A DNA stretch of 64,000 bases from assembly GCF_905220415.1 (NCBI RefSeq), contig NC_059555.1, positions 2,790,001-2,854,000 of the forward strand, in the 5' to 3' direction. Position numbers and translations under genes: made by a program. Origin of the DNA: Colias croceus. Lineage: Eukaryota > Arthropoda > Insecta > Lepidoptera > Pieridae. The notes under the pieces are model-generated. The model was not told the DNA's origin. It worked only from the letters and a program-made list of their open reading frames with translations, and did not search any database. Below, one piece after another: positions 1-11,603 of this stretch. Each line of letters opens with the position of its first letter. The first letter of the stretch is position 1.

Positions 1-376
1 AGTTTTCATAAAATTATATTCCAATCAACTAACAATATTATAGTTACCTACATATTATAATATTTTTTAATTGAAAGTATCAAAGCGGGGAAGTCCAATT
101 TACCAATAAAATCTTCTAAATTGAAAATTGTGATGTGTTTGACCCTTCTTCATCAAATAATTTTCTATACACATTATAAACAACACCTCTTGCGTGTGAT
201 CACAGCGGCTTTTTCGACATTTTCGAAGATTTTTTAGACAAAATCCTAAAAAATATTTATCAACTGCAAAAAAGACAAATAATTTGACAACCAATTTGAT
301 AGTTGTCAAATAAGTTGCCACATGAAAATCTTTTATTTCTTAAATATAAATATGCCATCAGATTCTGGTAGACCTA
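1..376 (-). mobile_element. Tc1/mariner-like element, cut by the window edge
   Basis: This stretch is the reverse complement of much of the element at 49603-50444. Its right end reads ...CAGATTCTGGTAGACCTA followed by TA (377-378), which matches the inverted terminus and TA duplication of the other copy. The open frame that starts MSKKPMRSQ in the other copy begins with the same Met-Ser-Lys-Lys-Pro here but meets a stop two codons later, so this copy is dead. The superfamily is inferred from the TA target and the basic N-terminus. Confidence 0.7.
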
Positions 377-783
377 TAAGTACCTTAATTTCATCAAATC
401 GGCTCATTGGTTTATGTTTGAAGAATAGAGAGTCAAACAGACGGGTTCACTTTTGCATATTTTATATCAAAAGATAGGATATTATTTCTTCCGTCGTTTT
501 AAACTTTACAAAAAAAAACACACTACATATTATAATGTTTATTATAAGTTTTACAAAATGCTTACACTTAATTATAAATATCAGAATTTCTTTAGTAGAA
601 ACTTATAAATACTTTGCACTTATCTATTAACGAAACATACAAGAATATTTCAAAAAGATATTATTATAAGTACCTACACATTAAGAAAACTGTATATGCA
701 AATTTGAAGTTCAGTCAGCCAAAGTAATGATCATATTGCTACTGAAATCTTTTTATTTGGCTACAAATACAATCAATATCCAT
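377..783. other. AT-rich intergenic DNA, no gene seen
   Basis: Only short AT-rich sequence without a convincing reading frame or repeat boundary lies here. Confidence 0.6.
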
Positions 784-1003
784 ACTAATATTATAAACGC
801 GAAAGTAACTCTGTCTGTCTGTTACTCAATCACGTCTAAACTACTGAACCAATTTTCATAAAATTTGTTATGGAGATATTTTGATGCCCAAGAAAGAACA
901 TAGGCGAATTTTTAAAATGACGCAATCCCGGAAATCGCACGGGAACGGGAACTATGCGGGTTTTTCTTTGACTGCGCAGGCGAAGCCGCGGCCGGAAACC
1001 TAG
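784..1003 (+). repeat. Helitron-like short repeat, family A
   Basis: It starts near ACTAATATTATAAA, runs through CTCTGTCTGTCTGTTACTCA, and ends in a GC-rich segment (GCAGGCGAAGCCGCG) closed by CTAG followed by T. At least seven relatives lie in the window. A CTAG-type 3' end with no inverted repeats or target duplication resembles the non-autonomous Helitron-like (Lep1-type) repeats of Lepidoptera; that class assignment is from memory. Confidence 0.7.
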
Positions 1004-1334
1004 TATTTTATAGAACTGATAAACATTCACTTACATACTCATATTGTGCAATATCAACGAACAGTTACTTATTATTAGATGATCATGAACTAATTTATGT
1101 AAGGCAAAAACACAATTAAGAAGATTATTTTTAAATCCACACCCAAATATGTTGTTGTTTCCGAGATTGTAAGATACAAACTCACAAATAAAAAAATTGT
1201 TCTACTCCATTAATAAAAGCCTCCAATAGTATTTATTTATATATGTACCTATCTTCAAAACATAGACAATCATAATATTACCTTAGAATTCAGATTAATT
1301 ACATTTTCATAGTTTGTATGTCTTTCGTGTTAGA
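1004..1334. other. AT-rich intergenic DNA, nothing recognised
   Basis: No reading frame, repeat boundary or known motif was found between the Helitron-like repeat and the piggyBac-like element. Confidence 0.5.
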
Positions 1335-1338
1335 TTAA

Positions 1339-2781
1339 CCCATTAGTGCATAACGTTCGATAAATCGGACGTCAATAAAATCGTTATTTTAGGAGTATTA
1401 TATATTTTACTCAAGATTTATCTTTTTAAAACAGTAGTTGAATATATTTTCAAACGTGGCAGCACTGTTGTTATAAAATATATTAACGCGCATGTGAGAC
1501 AGCTGTCAATTCGCAAAATGGCGGCACGCGTTCAAAATTCTTCGCGGCAAAGGTAAGATTATTTTGTGTTTTTATTATATTTTGTTTAGTGTTATGGGTG
1601 ATAAATGGATATTTTGATTGCTAAACTATTCGACTATTTATTTTCAATGTTATTTGTACGTAGTCACTGTCATTTTGAATACTATGCTTGCGAATTTCGT
1701 ACCGTCCGATTTATCGCACGTTATGCACGGTGGGCACTGCATGTGGTGTTTTTTGTTGAATTGTTACAGGTAACAAGTTCATGAAATATTATCTGCTTTG
1801 GAGTGTGAGGAGGTTGATGATTATACAGAAAATATAATTTACGTTGAGCCGCCCATCGATGCCGATTAGGTTACTGACGAAGACAGTGACAAAATCCGAT
1901 GACGAGCATGGTGCGAACCTAACTCACTTAGGACGAGGACTGCTGCAAGCTAACTGCGAATTGCGACGTTTTCGAGGTGATAGCAATTTTTGTTCTCCAT
2001 CAACGTCTACAACTCTTGGTTCAAATACGCGGCAATCGTCGAATGATCATTCTTTATCAAGTAGCGATAGCGAAGACGAGCAGCCCCTTTCTACTTTCAT
2101 TACACATAACAAGTCTTCAAGTTCTGAACCCCCAACTAAAAAGAAAAAATCTACACATTGGACAAAAGACAAACCCGCTTTTATTTGTACTGAATATCGT
2201 TTACAGCCACCATCAGATGAAAGTAAAAGATGTCAAAATCCTCTGGACTACTTATGGCTGCACAAGAGAAACTGAGTCCTTATTCGTTTTTAGACGTTTC
2301 ATAGCAAGAAGCTTACTTTCGTCACATGGCACACCACCACATCAAGGTCGCAAGCCAGTGAAACCATTATGTACATTGAGGTACGATGGTAAAGATCTGG
2401 CCCAAGGCTGGTCCCAATAAGAACTGAACGTCGGTGTGAAAACCAATGTGGAGGAAAAAGTAAATTTCAGTGTCAGAAATGTGATGTGGGTTTTCACCCG
2501 AAATGCCATATGGCATATCACATCATGCATTAAAATACGTTTATTTTCTGTTGCTTTTTATAATAAATTTCTTCATAAAATCCGTACTTTTATTCAACCT
2601 CTTTTTAACATCAATTGTGTCCGCCGTGCATAACATCCGATTTAACGGACGGGCTATAAAATCTGAACTTTTACATAAACTAAATATTTCATGTAATTTA
2701 ATCGTTAAAGATACCCTAAAAGATGATATGTTACAGTGATCATAATGAAAAAGGCGTTAATAAACTTTATGCACTAATGGG
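1339..2781 (+). mobile_element. Internally deleted piggyBac-like transposon
   Basis: The element is flanked by TTAA at 1335-1338 and 2782-2785, the piggyBac target duplication, and has inverted termini CCCATTAGTGCATAA at both ends. A 26-bp subterminal motif (GTGCATAACGTTCGATAAAT and onward) occurs at 1346-1371, inverted at 1703-1728, and again directly in weaker form at 2626-2651. Inside are remains of the acidic N-terminus and the Cys-rich C-terminus of a transposase, without the catalytic core. It cannot be autonomous. Confidence 0.88.
1810..2533 (+). pseudogene. piggyBac-like transposase remnant
   Basis: The 5' part reads EVDDYTENIIYVEPP and then meets a stop near 1867. The reading continues in another frame as KSDDEHGANLTHLGRGLL and an acidic, Ser-rich stretch to 2275, typical of the N-terminus of piggyBac transposases. 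A further frame ends at 2531-2533 with a Cys/His-rich tail (CENQCGG, CQKCDVGFHPKCHMAYH), like the C-terminal zinc-binding domain of the family. The whole DDD catalytic domain, normally several hundred residues, is missing between them. The stop, the frameshift and the deletion make this a dead copy. Confidence 0.85.
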
Positions 2782-2785
2782 TTAA

Positions 2786-3574
2786 CAGTTGATATCTAAT
2801 ACCTTTAAATATTATTCAATATTACTAGAAAACTATTCTTTCTTTGTAATAGATTTATCAATTATCAAAAGCAAAACTTTGTCTCCAAGGGTGGTTACGG
2901 GTTACCATGATGTCTTGTAGCAGTATTTATTCCATTGTGAATTGATAGTGCTAGAAGATATAGCTCTGACACTTCTACTCTGGAATGAAAACTGCTTTAA
3001 AATACAGGTCGCGTCAAGTAAAAAGAACGCTGACGGTTAAGCTGCGCATTGGAGATTTATCGGTCTATTTGGTGTTATGAGGTGGTATAAGAATAACAAA
3101 CGCCACGCCACGATTCGCGAGCCTAGTTCAAAAATAAAATAATCGGCACATAGCTTACGTGCAAAACTCGATCCATGCGCAAACACACCCCATCACTTTC
3201 ATCCAGCGTTATTTTTACGTGACGCGTACTGTAATATCATAGTTACCAGAGGGGTTACAGTAGGCTTAAAACAGTACTATTTCCCATGTGGAAGAGCTTG
3301 ACGGATCATCTAGAGTCCTCTCTTTCACACACTAGAATAACTACTGTTATAAAGTGTATCAGTTACGCCCCAGGTATTACAATACAAAAATTGTTACTTA
3401 GAACTGTTCATTTGTATTATTAGGATATACATAAAGTACCAACAAACACTGCAATCCTTTAGCCTTAGCTAATAGCCTATATTTTATAGCCTTATATTTG
3501 CAGCTATAGACCTTCACTTAGCACAAACACATAACAGTTCATCACCGATGGCACCAACCAACATGTTTCCTTTT
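2786..3574. other. Intergenic gap downstream of MED21
   Basis: This gap holds the small inverted-repeat element at 3003-3233 and presumably the MED21 3' UTR. No coding sequence was recognised. Confidence 0.5.
3003..3233. repeat. Small inverted-repeat element (MITE-like)
   Basis: The left end TACAGGTCGCGTCAAGTAAA pairs with the reverse complement of the right end, TACAGTACGCGTCACGTAAA, and the match continues into AACGCTG. The ends are imperfect over about 30 bp. No reading frame spans it and the target duplication is unclear. Confidence 0.5.
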
Positions 3575-4198
3575 CTATAACTGTGGCTTGACATCCTTTT
3601 CCATAATTGTCGCTGGGTTCTGCATATCAAGCTGACTCTGTGCTATATCGCTGAGTGCACCTTGAATTTTCTCAAGAAGTATTTCACCTTGGCGGACAAC
3701 CTGGAAGTATAAAAAAACTTATTCTATACTTCAATTTCTATGACACAAATGCAACAAATTAATACACAGGTTTATTTGCTAAATTCTAATTCATAGATTC
3801 AGGTACCTCTTCCAATTGTTCAGCTGCTTCCTTATTTTCCGCCTCCAAACGTCTGAGACTCTGCACTTGAAGTTCTGTGGAGCTCTCTTCACTAGGCAAA
3901 GACTCAATGAGCGTGTCGATATCCTTAGCACAGCGAGAAATCAGTGTCGCGAATAACACAGCGTAATCCTCTTGACTCTGTTGTTGTTGTGGCGTTTGCG
4001 ATCCGCTTCGGTCAAAACCAGGAAACTTACTAGGTGAAGAGAACTGCTGCAATATACCAATGCTGTTGCAAAAGTGCTCTGCTTGCTGAAATGAAAAGGA
4101 AACATTTAAAGCATGCGTCTAGGAACAGCATAGAATTTTGTATCATAGCTGCATACTTGGTTTATAGTATCCTGTAATTGGGTTAGACGATCTGCCAT
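3575..4198 (-). CDS. MED21: Mediator complex subunit 21
   Basis: Three exons: 4198-4157, 4085-3807 and 3700-3575, all with GT/AG borders, give 148 residues (human MED21 is about 144). The product begins MADRLTQLQDTINQ and continues with HFCNSIGILQQ, a Gln-rich linker, EDYAVLFATLISRCAKDIDT and LIESLPSEESS, ending LEEVVRQGEILLEKIQGALS and DIAQSQL. These follow the human protein closely. MED21 pairs with MED7 in the middle module of the nuclear Mediator complex, which links transcription factors to RNA polymerase II. The C-terminal half is predicted helical, as expected for the coiled coil with MED7. A TGTCA-rich cluster lies 150-230 bp upstream. The short first exon makes the start a homology call, but it matches the conserved MADRLTQLQD. 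Confidence 0.95.
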
Positions 4199-4343
4199 TT
4201 TATTGTTTGTTTAAATATTTAAATAGCTATGAACATTCAGCATTCAGCAATACTTTATTCCACATTTATTCAACACTGGGCACTGAATACTGATTCAAAA
4301 ATAATCGCCACTTCCTTTCGTTTACAAAAATTTATGCGAATTC

Positions 4344-4424
4344 TGTCAAAGTGTCAAGGGTCAAAGCAGTGTGTCAAAACGTCTGAAATGTCAAATTTGA
4401 CACAAGGCTATCTGATGTGTCAGA
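4344..4424. promoter_or_regulatory. TGTCA/TGACA cluster upstream of MED21
   Basis: Six TGTCA or TGACA pentamers fall within about 80 bp, just upstream of the MED21 start. A similar cluster occurs between Cdk1 and AsnRS (30762-30811). A promoter role is inferred from position only. Confidence 0.4.
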
Positions 4425-4470
4425 AACGTCAGAAGCAAGTTGCAAATAAGGAAAATTAATTTTAAAGCTA

Positions 4471-4939
4471 CTGTTACACATGCTCTAAAATAGCATGCTT
4501 AAAACCGTGCTATTGAGTATGCTCAATACGAGCATGCTGATGTGCAGTTTACATTTGCTAGCAATAGGCATGCTAGTTTTAAGTCTGCTCCTGAATAAGC
4601 ATGCTCAAAGCAGACATTCAAATACACATGCCATTTTATAGCGTGCTTCGTCGCCCCAGCGAGACATTTTGCGTGAAATTGTGCACGCGCACTTCACTTG
4701 TTGCGACCGACTGATCGATACTAGCATGCTCATTAAACAAACCTGTTTAGACGTGCTTGAAGCACGGCCCCTTCCACCCGCGCCGCAAGTAGCTTGCTCA
4801 AAAATCGCACGCCTGTTGATTTTTGAGCATGCTCGAAATAAGCATGCTTATTTTGAGCAAGGGCTTGGACACACGTGCTTGTAAGCAGCAAGTGCTCGGT
4901 TGAAGCATGCGGCGTGCTTGAAATAAGCATGTGTAACAG
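4471..4939. mobile_element. Palindrome-rich non-autonomous element with TA duplication
   Basis: The ends CTGTTACACATGCT and the inverse CATGTGTAACAG are flanked by TA on both sides (4469-4470, 4940-4941). The interior has eight GCATGC hexamers, most within longer palindromes such as GAGCATGCTC, far above chance for 469 bp. No protein is encoded. It is probably a MITE; the TA target suggests a Tc1/mariner-type mobiliser, but the palindromic filling is unusual. Confidence 0.65.
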
Positions 4940-4941
4940 TA

Positions 4942-7119
4942 CCTAAAGAAAAATACTGAACCGTCCCACTATAAACAAATTAAAATTTTAGAAATAATAT
5001 AATAATAGGAAAATAATGTTAATAAAATGTATTAGTATGCAATGAATTATTTGATTTGATTTTTAATTAGGCTTTTTAGGAATAGCTAAATAAAAAAAAT
5101 ACCATTTTCATGCCATTTTCTTGAATTATTATTAGGACTTAAAATATGTTTTCAACTTCTTTACATATTACCTCAACTATTGTTTTTTATTAAGTAGGTA
5201 GTTAAAGAAACTTACCGGTTGAATACAAGACAACAAATATTGTGGTTAAATAAAATAAACAGAAAATAACTGTATAGTTTTTAATAATTGAATCAAGCAA
5301 TAAACACTTATTGAATAAAATATCACAATTCAATAATCATTATTACATAATAATGTAAACATCACTCTTCATTCACAAGTAAACAAATATGATATTGCAA
5401 AACATAGTGAAGAAAACAATGTGTATGTAACAGAATTATAAATTTTGTATATAAAATCATACATAATACATAAGTAGGTACGGTCTACTATTATTTGCAA
5501 ATTATTACTTACTTAGTGTGGTAGTAATAAAATGAATTATTACAGAAAGATGAAAATGAATAGCAGCAATACATTACAATTTAGGATTACATTGATGTTT
5601 TAGATAGGTAAATATATTTTTTTTTGTAATAAAAAAACACATATTTACTATTAATAATGCAGTTTAAAATCTTAATTATTATTTGTGTTTGGTTTCTAGA
5701 ACAAGAAGCATTATGTTCATATAAATGAAAATATAATAAATAGTTATTTGGTAGCTATTGCTATTTTTGCACTTAATATATCCTTATGTATGCAAAAGTA
5801 ATAATTCAATGATTTTATTAATACATAAGTAGGTAAAATGACTAGAATTAAATATTATAACAACAGCAGACCCGAAATTAAAAAATACATTAAATCAGAT
5901 CGAAACATAATACAATACACATCACATAGATGTATCAAGTATGTACATACAATAGTGATAAAGAGCTAAGGAGAATAATTATCTACTCATTTCTAAACTT
6001 GATAATCATACAGACAAAATAATGTCAACACCGAAGGTAGAACTAATATTAGGTAGTTTCCAATTCAAATATTCATACCTAATTTCTTATTAAATGAAAA
6101 TGAAAACAAGACCCTATATTATACAATGCTTAATTTTGTGAATAACTATTGGCAACCAATAACATTTTAAATTTTTTAACATGATTAAATACAATTTTAT
6201 CTTATACTAATGACAAGCAAAACCTACTGTTTATTATTGCAATCACATTAATAAACCTCTGAGGTCTGTAAGGAACACAAAATGGCAAATATCGACAATA
6301 ATTATTCAAAATTATCGATACTATGTGCTGTGCTACTCAAACATTCATAAAATTAGGCGAACTGGATAAAACATCATTTTGAAGTGAAACTTCTTTAGGT
6401 GCGTTGAGAGTAAAATTAAAGTCATGGCAATACCGTCATGTCATGGAGGAAGGCGACGATTTTGGTATCTTTCAATCTTGCCAAAGAAGTTTCATTTCTG
6501 ACACTTGTGCTCAGCACAAACGCAGTTTTTTTCATAGAACATATGCTAGACCAAGTACATACCTACAATTATTGTAATATAAAATTATTGCTTTTCTTCA
6601 CAAGCTGATTCAATTAAATATTGCTGATAGCACTTTACCTAATACAATAATATTTTAATATAATAATAAATATATCTCAAGTTTCTTTGGATATCTCATT
6701 TGTATTGAAATAAATAGAACTAAATTATTATAATATCTAAAAATTAAAATAAATATTTCTTATATACATTATAATGTAAAATTTGTGACTAGTTAAATTA
6801 GGATAAAGTACACAACACAATTTCGACCTTCAGTACAGTCTTTTAGTTATTAACATAGGGTTTTGGTATTTGAAATAGCTAAGATATTAAATAATATGTC
6901 ACATGTTCATCTTGAAAGCACTCAAAATGTAATGCTAAAAAATATGGAATAGGTACTATAACAAGTCAAACTGCATTTTAATTGTGCAAATTTCCCCTTT
7001 GATTTCTGCTAGTCTTATTTAAGAAATTTAAATAAACTTTTTTAATATTTAGTTTAAATTAGCTTATGTTTGTGTTGAATGAACAAAAACATCACACAGA
7101 CAAATGATTGAATATTTCT
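4942..7119. other. AT-rich intergenic DNA
   Basis: Long AT-rich sequence without a supported gene. The part nearest 7519 may include the 3' UTR of the transporter gene. A small inverted-repeat element lies at 6381-6498. Confidence 0.5.
6381..6498. repeat. MITE with GAAGTGAAACTTCTTT termini
   Basis: The left terminus GAAGTGAAACTTCTTT and right terminus AAAGAAGTTTCATTTC are inverted copies with one mismatch. The 17720 and 27579 elements share these ends but have a different interior. Confidence 0.6.
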
Positions 7120-7193
7120 TTAACCCATTGAGCCCCAAGCCGCCCGATCGGTCCACAACACAATAGATTTTCTATTGTTTCTGTGATTCCGGG
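7120..7193. repeat. TTAA-linked short repeat, copy 1
   Basis: It begins TTAACCCATTGAGCCCC, includes a small hairpin around ACAATAGATTTTCTATTGT, and ends near GATTCCGGGG. The same segment recurs at 35021-35095. TTAA followed by CCCATT resembles the piggyBac-like terminus at 1335, so it may be a solo element end. Confidence 0.55.
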
Positions 7194-7518
7194 GCCTGAG
7201 TTACTAACTGTAATATTTTACAGAAATAGCTAAGTTATGCTAAGCTGAGTACAATATAATCTTTATTAAACATCTTTTATCTGATGTGCTTCAATATAAG
7301 AAAGCATGATTATATGTTCAATACTCAGTCTTTATATTTATTTACAAAGGATTAAATGATCTAAATGTTATCAAATATCAATTATAATAATACTGATTGG
7401 TGAGTACTAAAATTTTATTGTATTTTCTTCTTCATGACTGAGAGTGATTCCCCTACCTAAGTTACAACAAGCTTATTGCTACATATTTTCTGTGTATGAA
7501 AAATAGCTTATATTCTAT

Positions 7519-8556
7519 TTATTGTGCAAAAACACCTAACATTTTTCTTAAATTTGATTCGGCTGGGAGTGCAAGAGCCCATTTACGTATGCCCACTAAT
7601 AAAACCGAACTTAATACTAACACAGCCCCACATACAGAGTACTTGCTTGGAATTTCATCAAAGAACATCACTTGCCAGAGGAAAGCAAAAACTATATCAG
7701 CCGATCGAGCAATAGCCACAGGACCTGCCTGTTCCATTTGCAGTGACATAGTGAGCAGAATTTGTCCTAAATAACTAAATAAAGCTAGACATACAACCAA
7801 AAATCTCTCTGTTCCACAATTTGGCATACAAAGGATGCCAAAAATAAATGTATAAAATAAAGTCTGAAGTATTGCTATAGCACCAAAATTTGTCATTATT
7901 ACAGAAAAATGTAAACCTTTAAGTACCCTTAATAGTACATAAGCATTAGCTCCAAATATTGTTGAAACAAATGCAGCCACAGCACCTCTCAAACTATTAT
8001 AATTTGGGTTTGTTTCTACTTGGTCACTTCCAAACAGGAAGGGTGGATGAGTAATCAATATAACACCCAACAAAGTAAGAATTATGGAAATAGTATTCCA
8101 TATACCACATGGCTCTTTTAGGAATACTCTAGCAAATAGTGCTACAAACACAGGTACAGAGAATACAATCACTGAGGCATCAGCCAGTGGCATATTTCGA
8201 AATGCGTAGAAACTTAACATTAGTCCCACTGTGCCAACAACTGATCGAAGTATAAGGAGAATTCTCTTACCTTCAGGAAATATAGGTTGTTCTGTATAAA
8301 TTACTATTGGTATTGTCGGGAGTAAGACGCCAATAAATCGAAACATTGCGAGCTGCATTGGGTCGATGTTAACTAGACTTTTCACAATAACAGAACACAG
8401 CGAAAAGAATAGCGATGATAAGGTAGCAAGCAATAATCCCAGATACGGGCATCTTTTGATCAGCGGTCTTTTGTTTTCCAATAGATTGGGCAGAGTTTCA
8501 TCACCACTTCCCGTCGATAGGTCCACGAGATGTTGCAGTTCCACATGCTCGGTCAT
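7519..8556 (-). CDS. SLC35G1: SLC35G1-like EamA-domain transporter
   Basis: A single uninterrupted frame of 345 residues starts MTEHVELQHLVDL. After a polar 35-residue N-terminus there are about ten hydrophobic segments, from PYLGLLLATLSSLFFSLCSV to VCGAVLVLSSVLLVGI near residue 315, in two similar halves as in EamA/drug-metabolite transporters. LRSVVGTVGLMLSFYAFRNM and PLADASVIVFSVPVFVALFA match the SLC35G (TMEM20) group by memory. Family members are multi-pass membrane proteins, often in the endomembrane system, and their substrates are poorly known; none can be inferred here. The gene has no introns, unlike most neighbours, which may reflect an old retrocopy or intron loss. Both flanks are non-coding. 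Confidence 0.85.
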   Translation of the reverse strand: MTEHVELQHLVDLSTGSGDETLPNLLENKRPLIKRCPYLGLLLATLSSLFFSLCSVIVKSLVNIDPMQLAMFRFIGVLLPTIPIVIYTEQPIFPEGKRILLILRSVVGTVGLMLSFYAFRNMPLADASVIVFSVPVFVALFARVFLKEPCGIWNTISIILTLLGVILITHPPFLFGSDQVETNPNYNSLRGAVAAFVSTIFGANAYVLLRVLKGLHFSVIMTNFGAIAILQTLFYTFIFGILCMPNCGTERFLVVCLALFSYLGQILLTMSLQMEQAGPVAIARSADIVFAFLWQVMFFDEIPSKYSVCGAVLVLSSVLLVGIRKWALALPAESNLRKMLGVFAQ

Positions 8557-10353
8557 AATTGCGATACCTGAAGCTGAGAGGATATAACATTTACATTCTT
8601 ATTAAAATATATAATTCATCGTAGAGGACCGATACGTACAGTTATAATATTTTTTTATACCAGAAATATACTATTTCATATCTTCGTCATGATATTCTTA
8701 TGTTATCGAACAGTACAAATTGAAATTGACTAAAAGTAAAAATACAATTCTAATTGCTTTTTGCAATATATTGATATTCACAACAGTGAACTGGACCATA
8801 GATAATAACTGGACCACCTGGCACTTGGCAGTCGGGACCACCGACCAGTGTGGACACTGGACACTCCACAGCTTAGGTATAATCTAAGCTCCACAGAATA
8901 GACAGCCGAGTGCCGACAGACAACCAATTACCAATAGAGAATTCGCCACTTATCAAGTCCCACGGCAAAACTAAGAACTAAATTTTACAGATAAAAAAAA
9001 TATAATTGTTAGTAAAAAAGATCACGAGTTGCCACGCATGCAATATGATTTGAACCCTGCATAAAAAACATTATGTTCTCATCCTTGAATATAATTATTA
9101 ATGTGTGTATGTCTACATGCACACACGTAAATTACCAATTGTATGTAATAATGGGCGCACTTTACTTATAAAGTAACTGATAAGAAACCATTATAGATAA
9201 TAATAATATCGTAATTACCTATTGATCTCCATCTCATCATCCATCCATCATCTACGATACCCTTGCGTAAAATTAAGAAATAAGTATTCATACTGATACC
9301 ATCTGATACCCAGCACGAACAATTAAGCAGAGTTTTCCGTATGTAACTTTTTTCACATCTATTTCCCGAACTCTGGGGACATTGAAAATAAATAATATTG
9401 GTAACATTATTTTGAGCGCCAGCAGCGCCCCGTCTTAAGGGACTCCTTTTGTGGCGCGTTTTTAGCATAGTTCCATAGAATACACGACATTTTAAAATAA
9501 TCGTTGTTTTATTTCTTTGTGATGATGAAACAATAGAAACTTGTGCAAAAGCTATACACGTCGACATAGATATTACATCCAAGACCTATTTAAAAACTTC
9601 GAGTGCCTTGTAAGACTCGAGAACAGCTGAGCTGTTTGTAATGATTTTGGTCTTGTCATGATTGTCGTAGTCGGAAGCTTTAAATTGTAAGAAACTTATC
9701 TTAACCCACAACTTATAAGATAAGTAACGGGGGACACTTTCACCGGGTCGTCCAGTAACAAATAATAAAAAAAAATGAGGTAAAGCAACGGTTGGAATGG
9801 TCAAAAATTGGATGACCTTTTTTTTTGCAGTTGCTTTCTAGGAGTCCACCGATTTTAGTACTATTTTTTGTTTTTATTTTTTACTGGACAAAACTTTCAT
9901 TTCTCACAGCCCTTAGGGAAGGAGCCGTGGGTACCTGCACTTACCTATTCATAATATCTATTATAATTTCTAAAACAGGCAGGCAGGCAGATACTTATAT
10001 TATATTTTAAAGAAATAATGTAGCGCAACCTGACCTAGAAATGAATGTTTCTTTACCTATTGAATAAAAATCTTAGATAAAAAAGAAGGAAATTCATATT
10101 ATAATAAATGAAGTCGGTTAATTAAAGTAGTAGAATAACATTTTACATGTCTGAAATTAAAGACTAGATACCTATAGGTACTATAACAATAATTATTATT
10201 GTTGGGCTTTTTCTTTAAAAGGTTTTTAGCTAAGGTTTTTAGATTCAAAAGAAGAAACAGCGTAAAATAATTCGAAATACAAAGAGGTTAAATGGGTTAA
10301 AAAGATTAATATATATAAATATTAAATACACACCTTGATCCTAATTATTAACA
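8557..10353. other. Intergenic DNA
   Basis: The proximal part should carry the promoter and 5' UTR of the transporter gene. A 138-codon minus-strand frame at 9166-9582 has no recognisable domain and is not called. No RNA gene was seen. Confidence 0.5.
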
Positions 10354-10595
10354 GGTATTACAAACGCGAAAGTTTGTGACGATAGGTACCTAGTTGGATG
10401 TTTGTTATTCTTTTACGTAAAACCTAGGTACTGAACCGATTACAATGAAATTTAGTAGTAGGTAGCTGAAGACCCAGAATAAGATATACTTAGGCTACTT
10501 TTTACCCGGAAATCCTAGAGGATCAGTATGTAGACTAGGCTAGGTATGCGGGTTTTTCTTTGAAAACGCAGACGAAGCCGCGGGCGGAAATCTAG
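10354..10595 (+). repeat. Helitron-like short repeat, family A
   Basis: Diverged copy starting ATTACAAACGCGAAAGTTTG and ending in GCGGGCGGAAATCTAG, then T. It has small insertions relative to the 784-1003 copy. Confidence 0.65.
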
Positions 10596-11603
10596 TCTAG
10601 TCTAGAATAGTGCCTAAATCTAATATACAACTACAAGTTAAGTAAGTAGTTACCTACCTACCTACCTAACTAGATTAGGTTTCATGTTGTGCGTAGTTCT
10701 TGCATGAAAATAAATTGGCTTTTTTTTATCCATACTAAACTAAATGGTAACGATGAAACATACTTACCTTGAAAAAAATATAATTCTAAAAAATACTTGG
10801 ATTAAGGATTGGAGACCAATCCTTAATCTAAGCTTGGGATACTTATGTTAACTCGGATAGCAAAGTATAAAAAAATAAAGATGAAAAATTAAAAATTGTA
10901 CCTAACTATCATTTTCTACGGCCTATGTAGGTATTGCGTCTGGAAACTATTTTATTTATTGAAAGAATAAAATGTTTAAAACTTGTATTTATTTATTCAG
11001 ACGAAATAATATAAATTACATAATAAATTATTTGCTACTATTTACATGAACATTAATAATTATTTCGAATCTTTTTATCACCGTTCTAACTAAAATAAGA
11101 ACGTATGTTTATCTCTCTTGCACATTGTGTTAAAAATATTCGATCATTCAAAATGTTTATAAATATATATTTTTACGTTTATTTACGGTCTTTTTCATTT
11201 AATAAATTTTATATATTTAAATAACATATTATTTTGGCTATAAATATATAAATTCAATTTATAATTGCGTAATCCCACCGTAATCCATATAAAGAGAACA
11301 AGACGAATATAGGACGATAGCGATATACCGGTCTCTTTCACGCCAAGGTATTGATGCACAAATTGCTCAGTTCCCTACTCGTTTAGAATGCTTCGTACAT
11401 GTCTATGTCTGTCTTTCTTGCGTACGTATAATTTTCGGAATATTCAGTAATATGTGAAAGTGATAATTACTTTACTCATTTTACTGTGGATGTGAAAAAG
11501 CAAACAATCAAATTGTGAAAGTAGTGAAGTTGTGTTTACTAGTGATATTTTTATAAAGACCTTGATAAAATAAGGACAATCGCAGTTGGTACAATCGCGC
11601 AAT
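10596..11603. other. AT-rich DNA upstream of the zinc-finger gene
   Basis: The last few hundred bases should hold the promoter and 5' UTR of the zinc-finger gene. No coding sequence or clear promoter motif was identified. Confidence 0.5.

Noticed and set aside
4669..4930. Two opposite frames inside the palindromic element
   Set aside because: They reflect the palindromic GCATGC sequence; no protein similarity.
9166..9582. A 138-codon minus-strand frame
   Set aside because: No domain, signal or splice context was recognised and its composition looks non-coding; part (RHKRSPLRRGAAG) looks like translated repeat.
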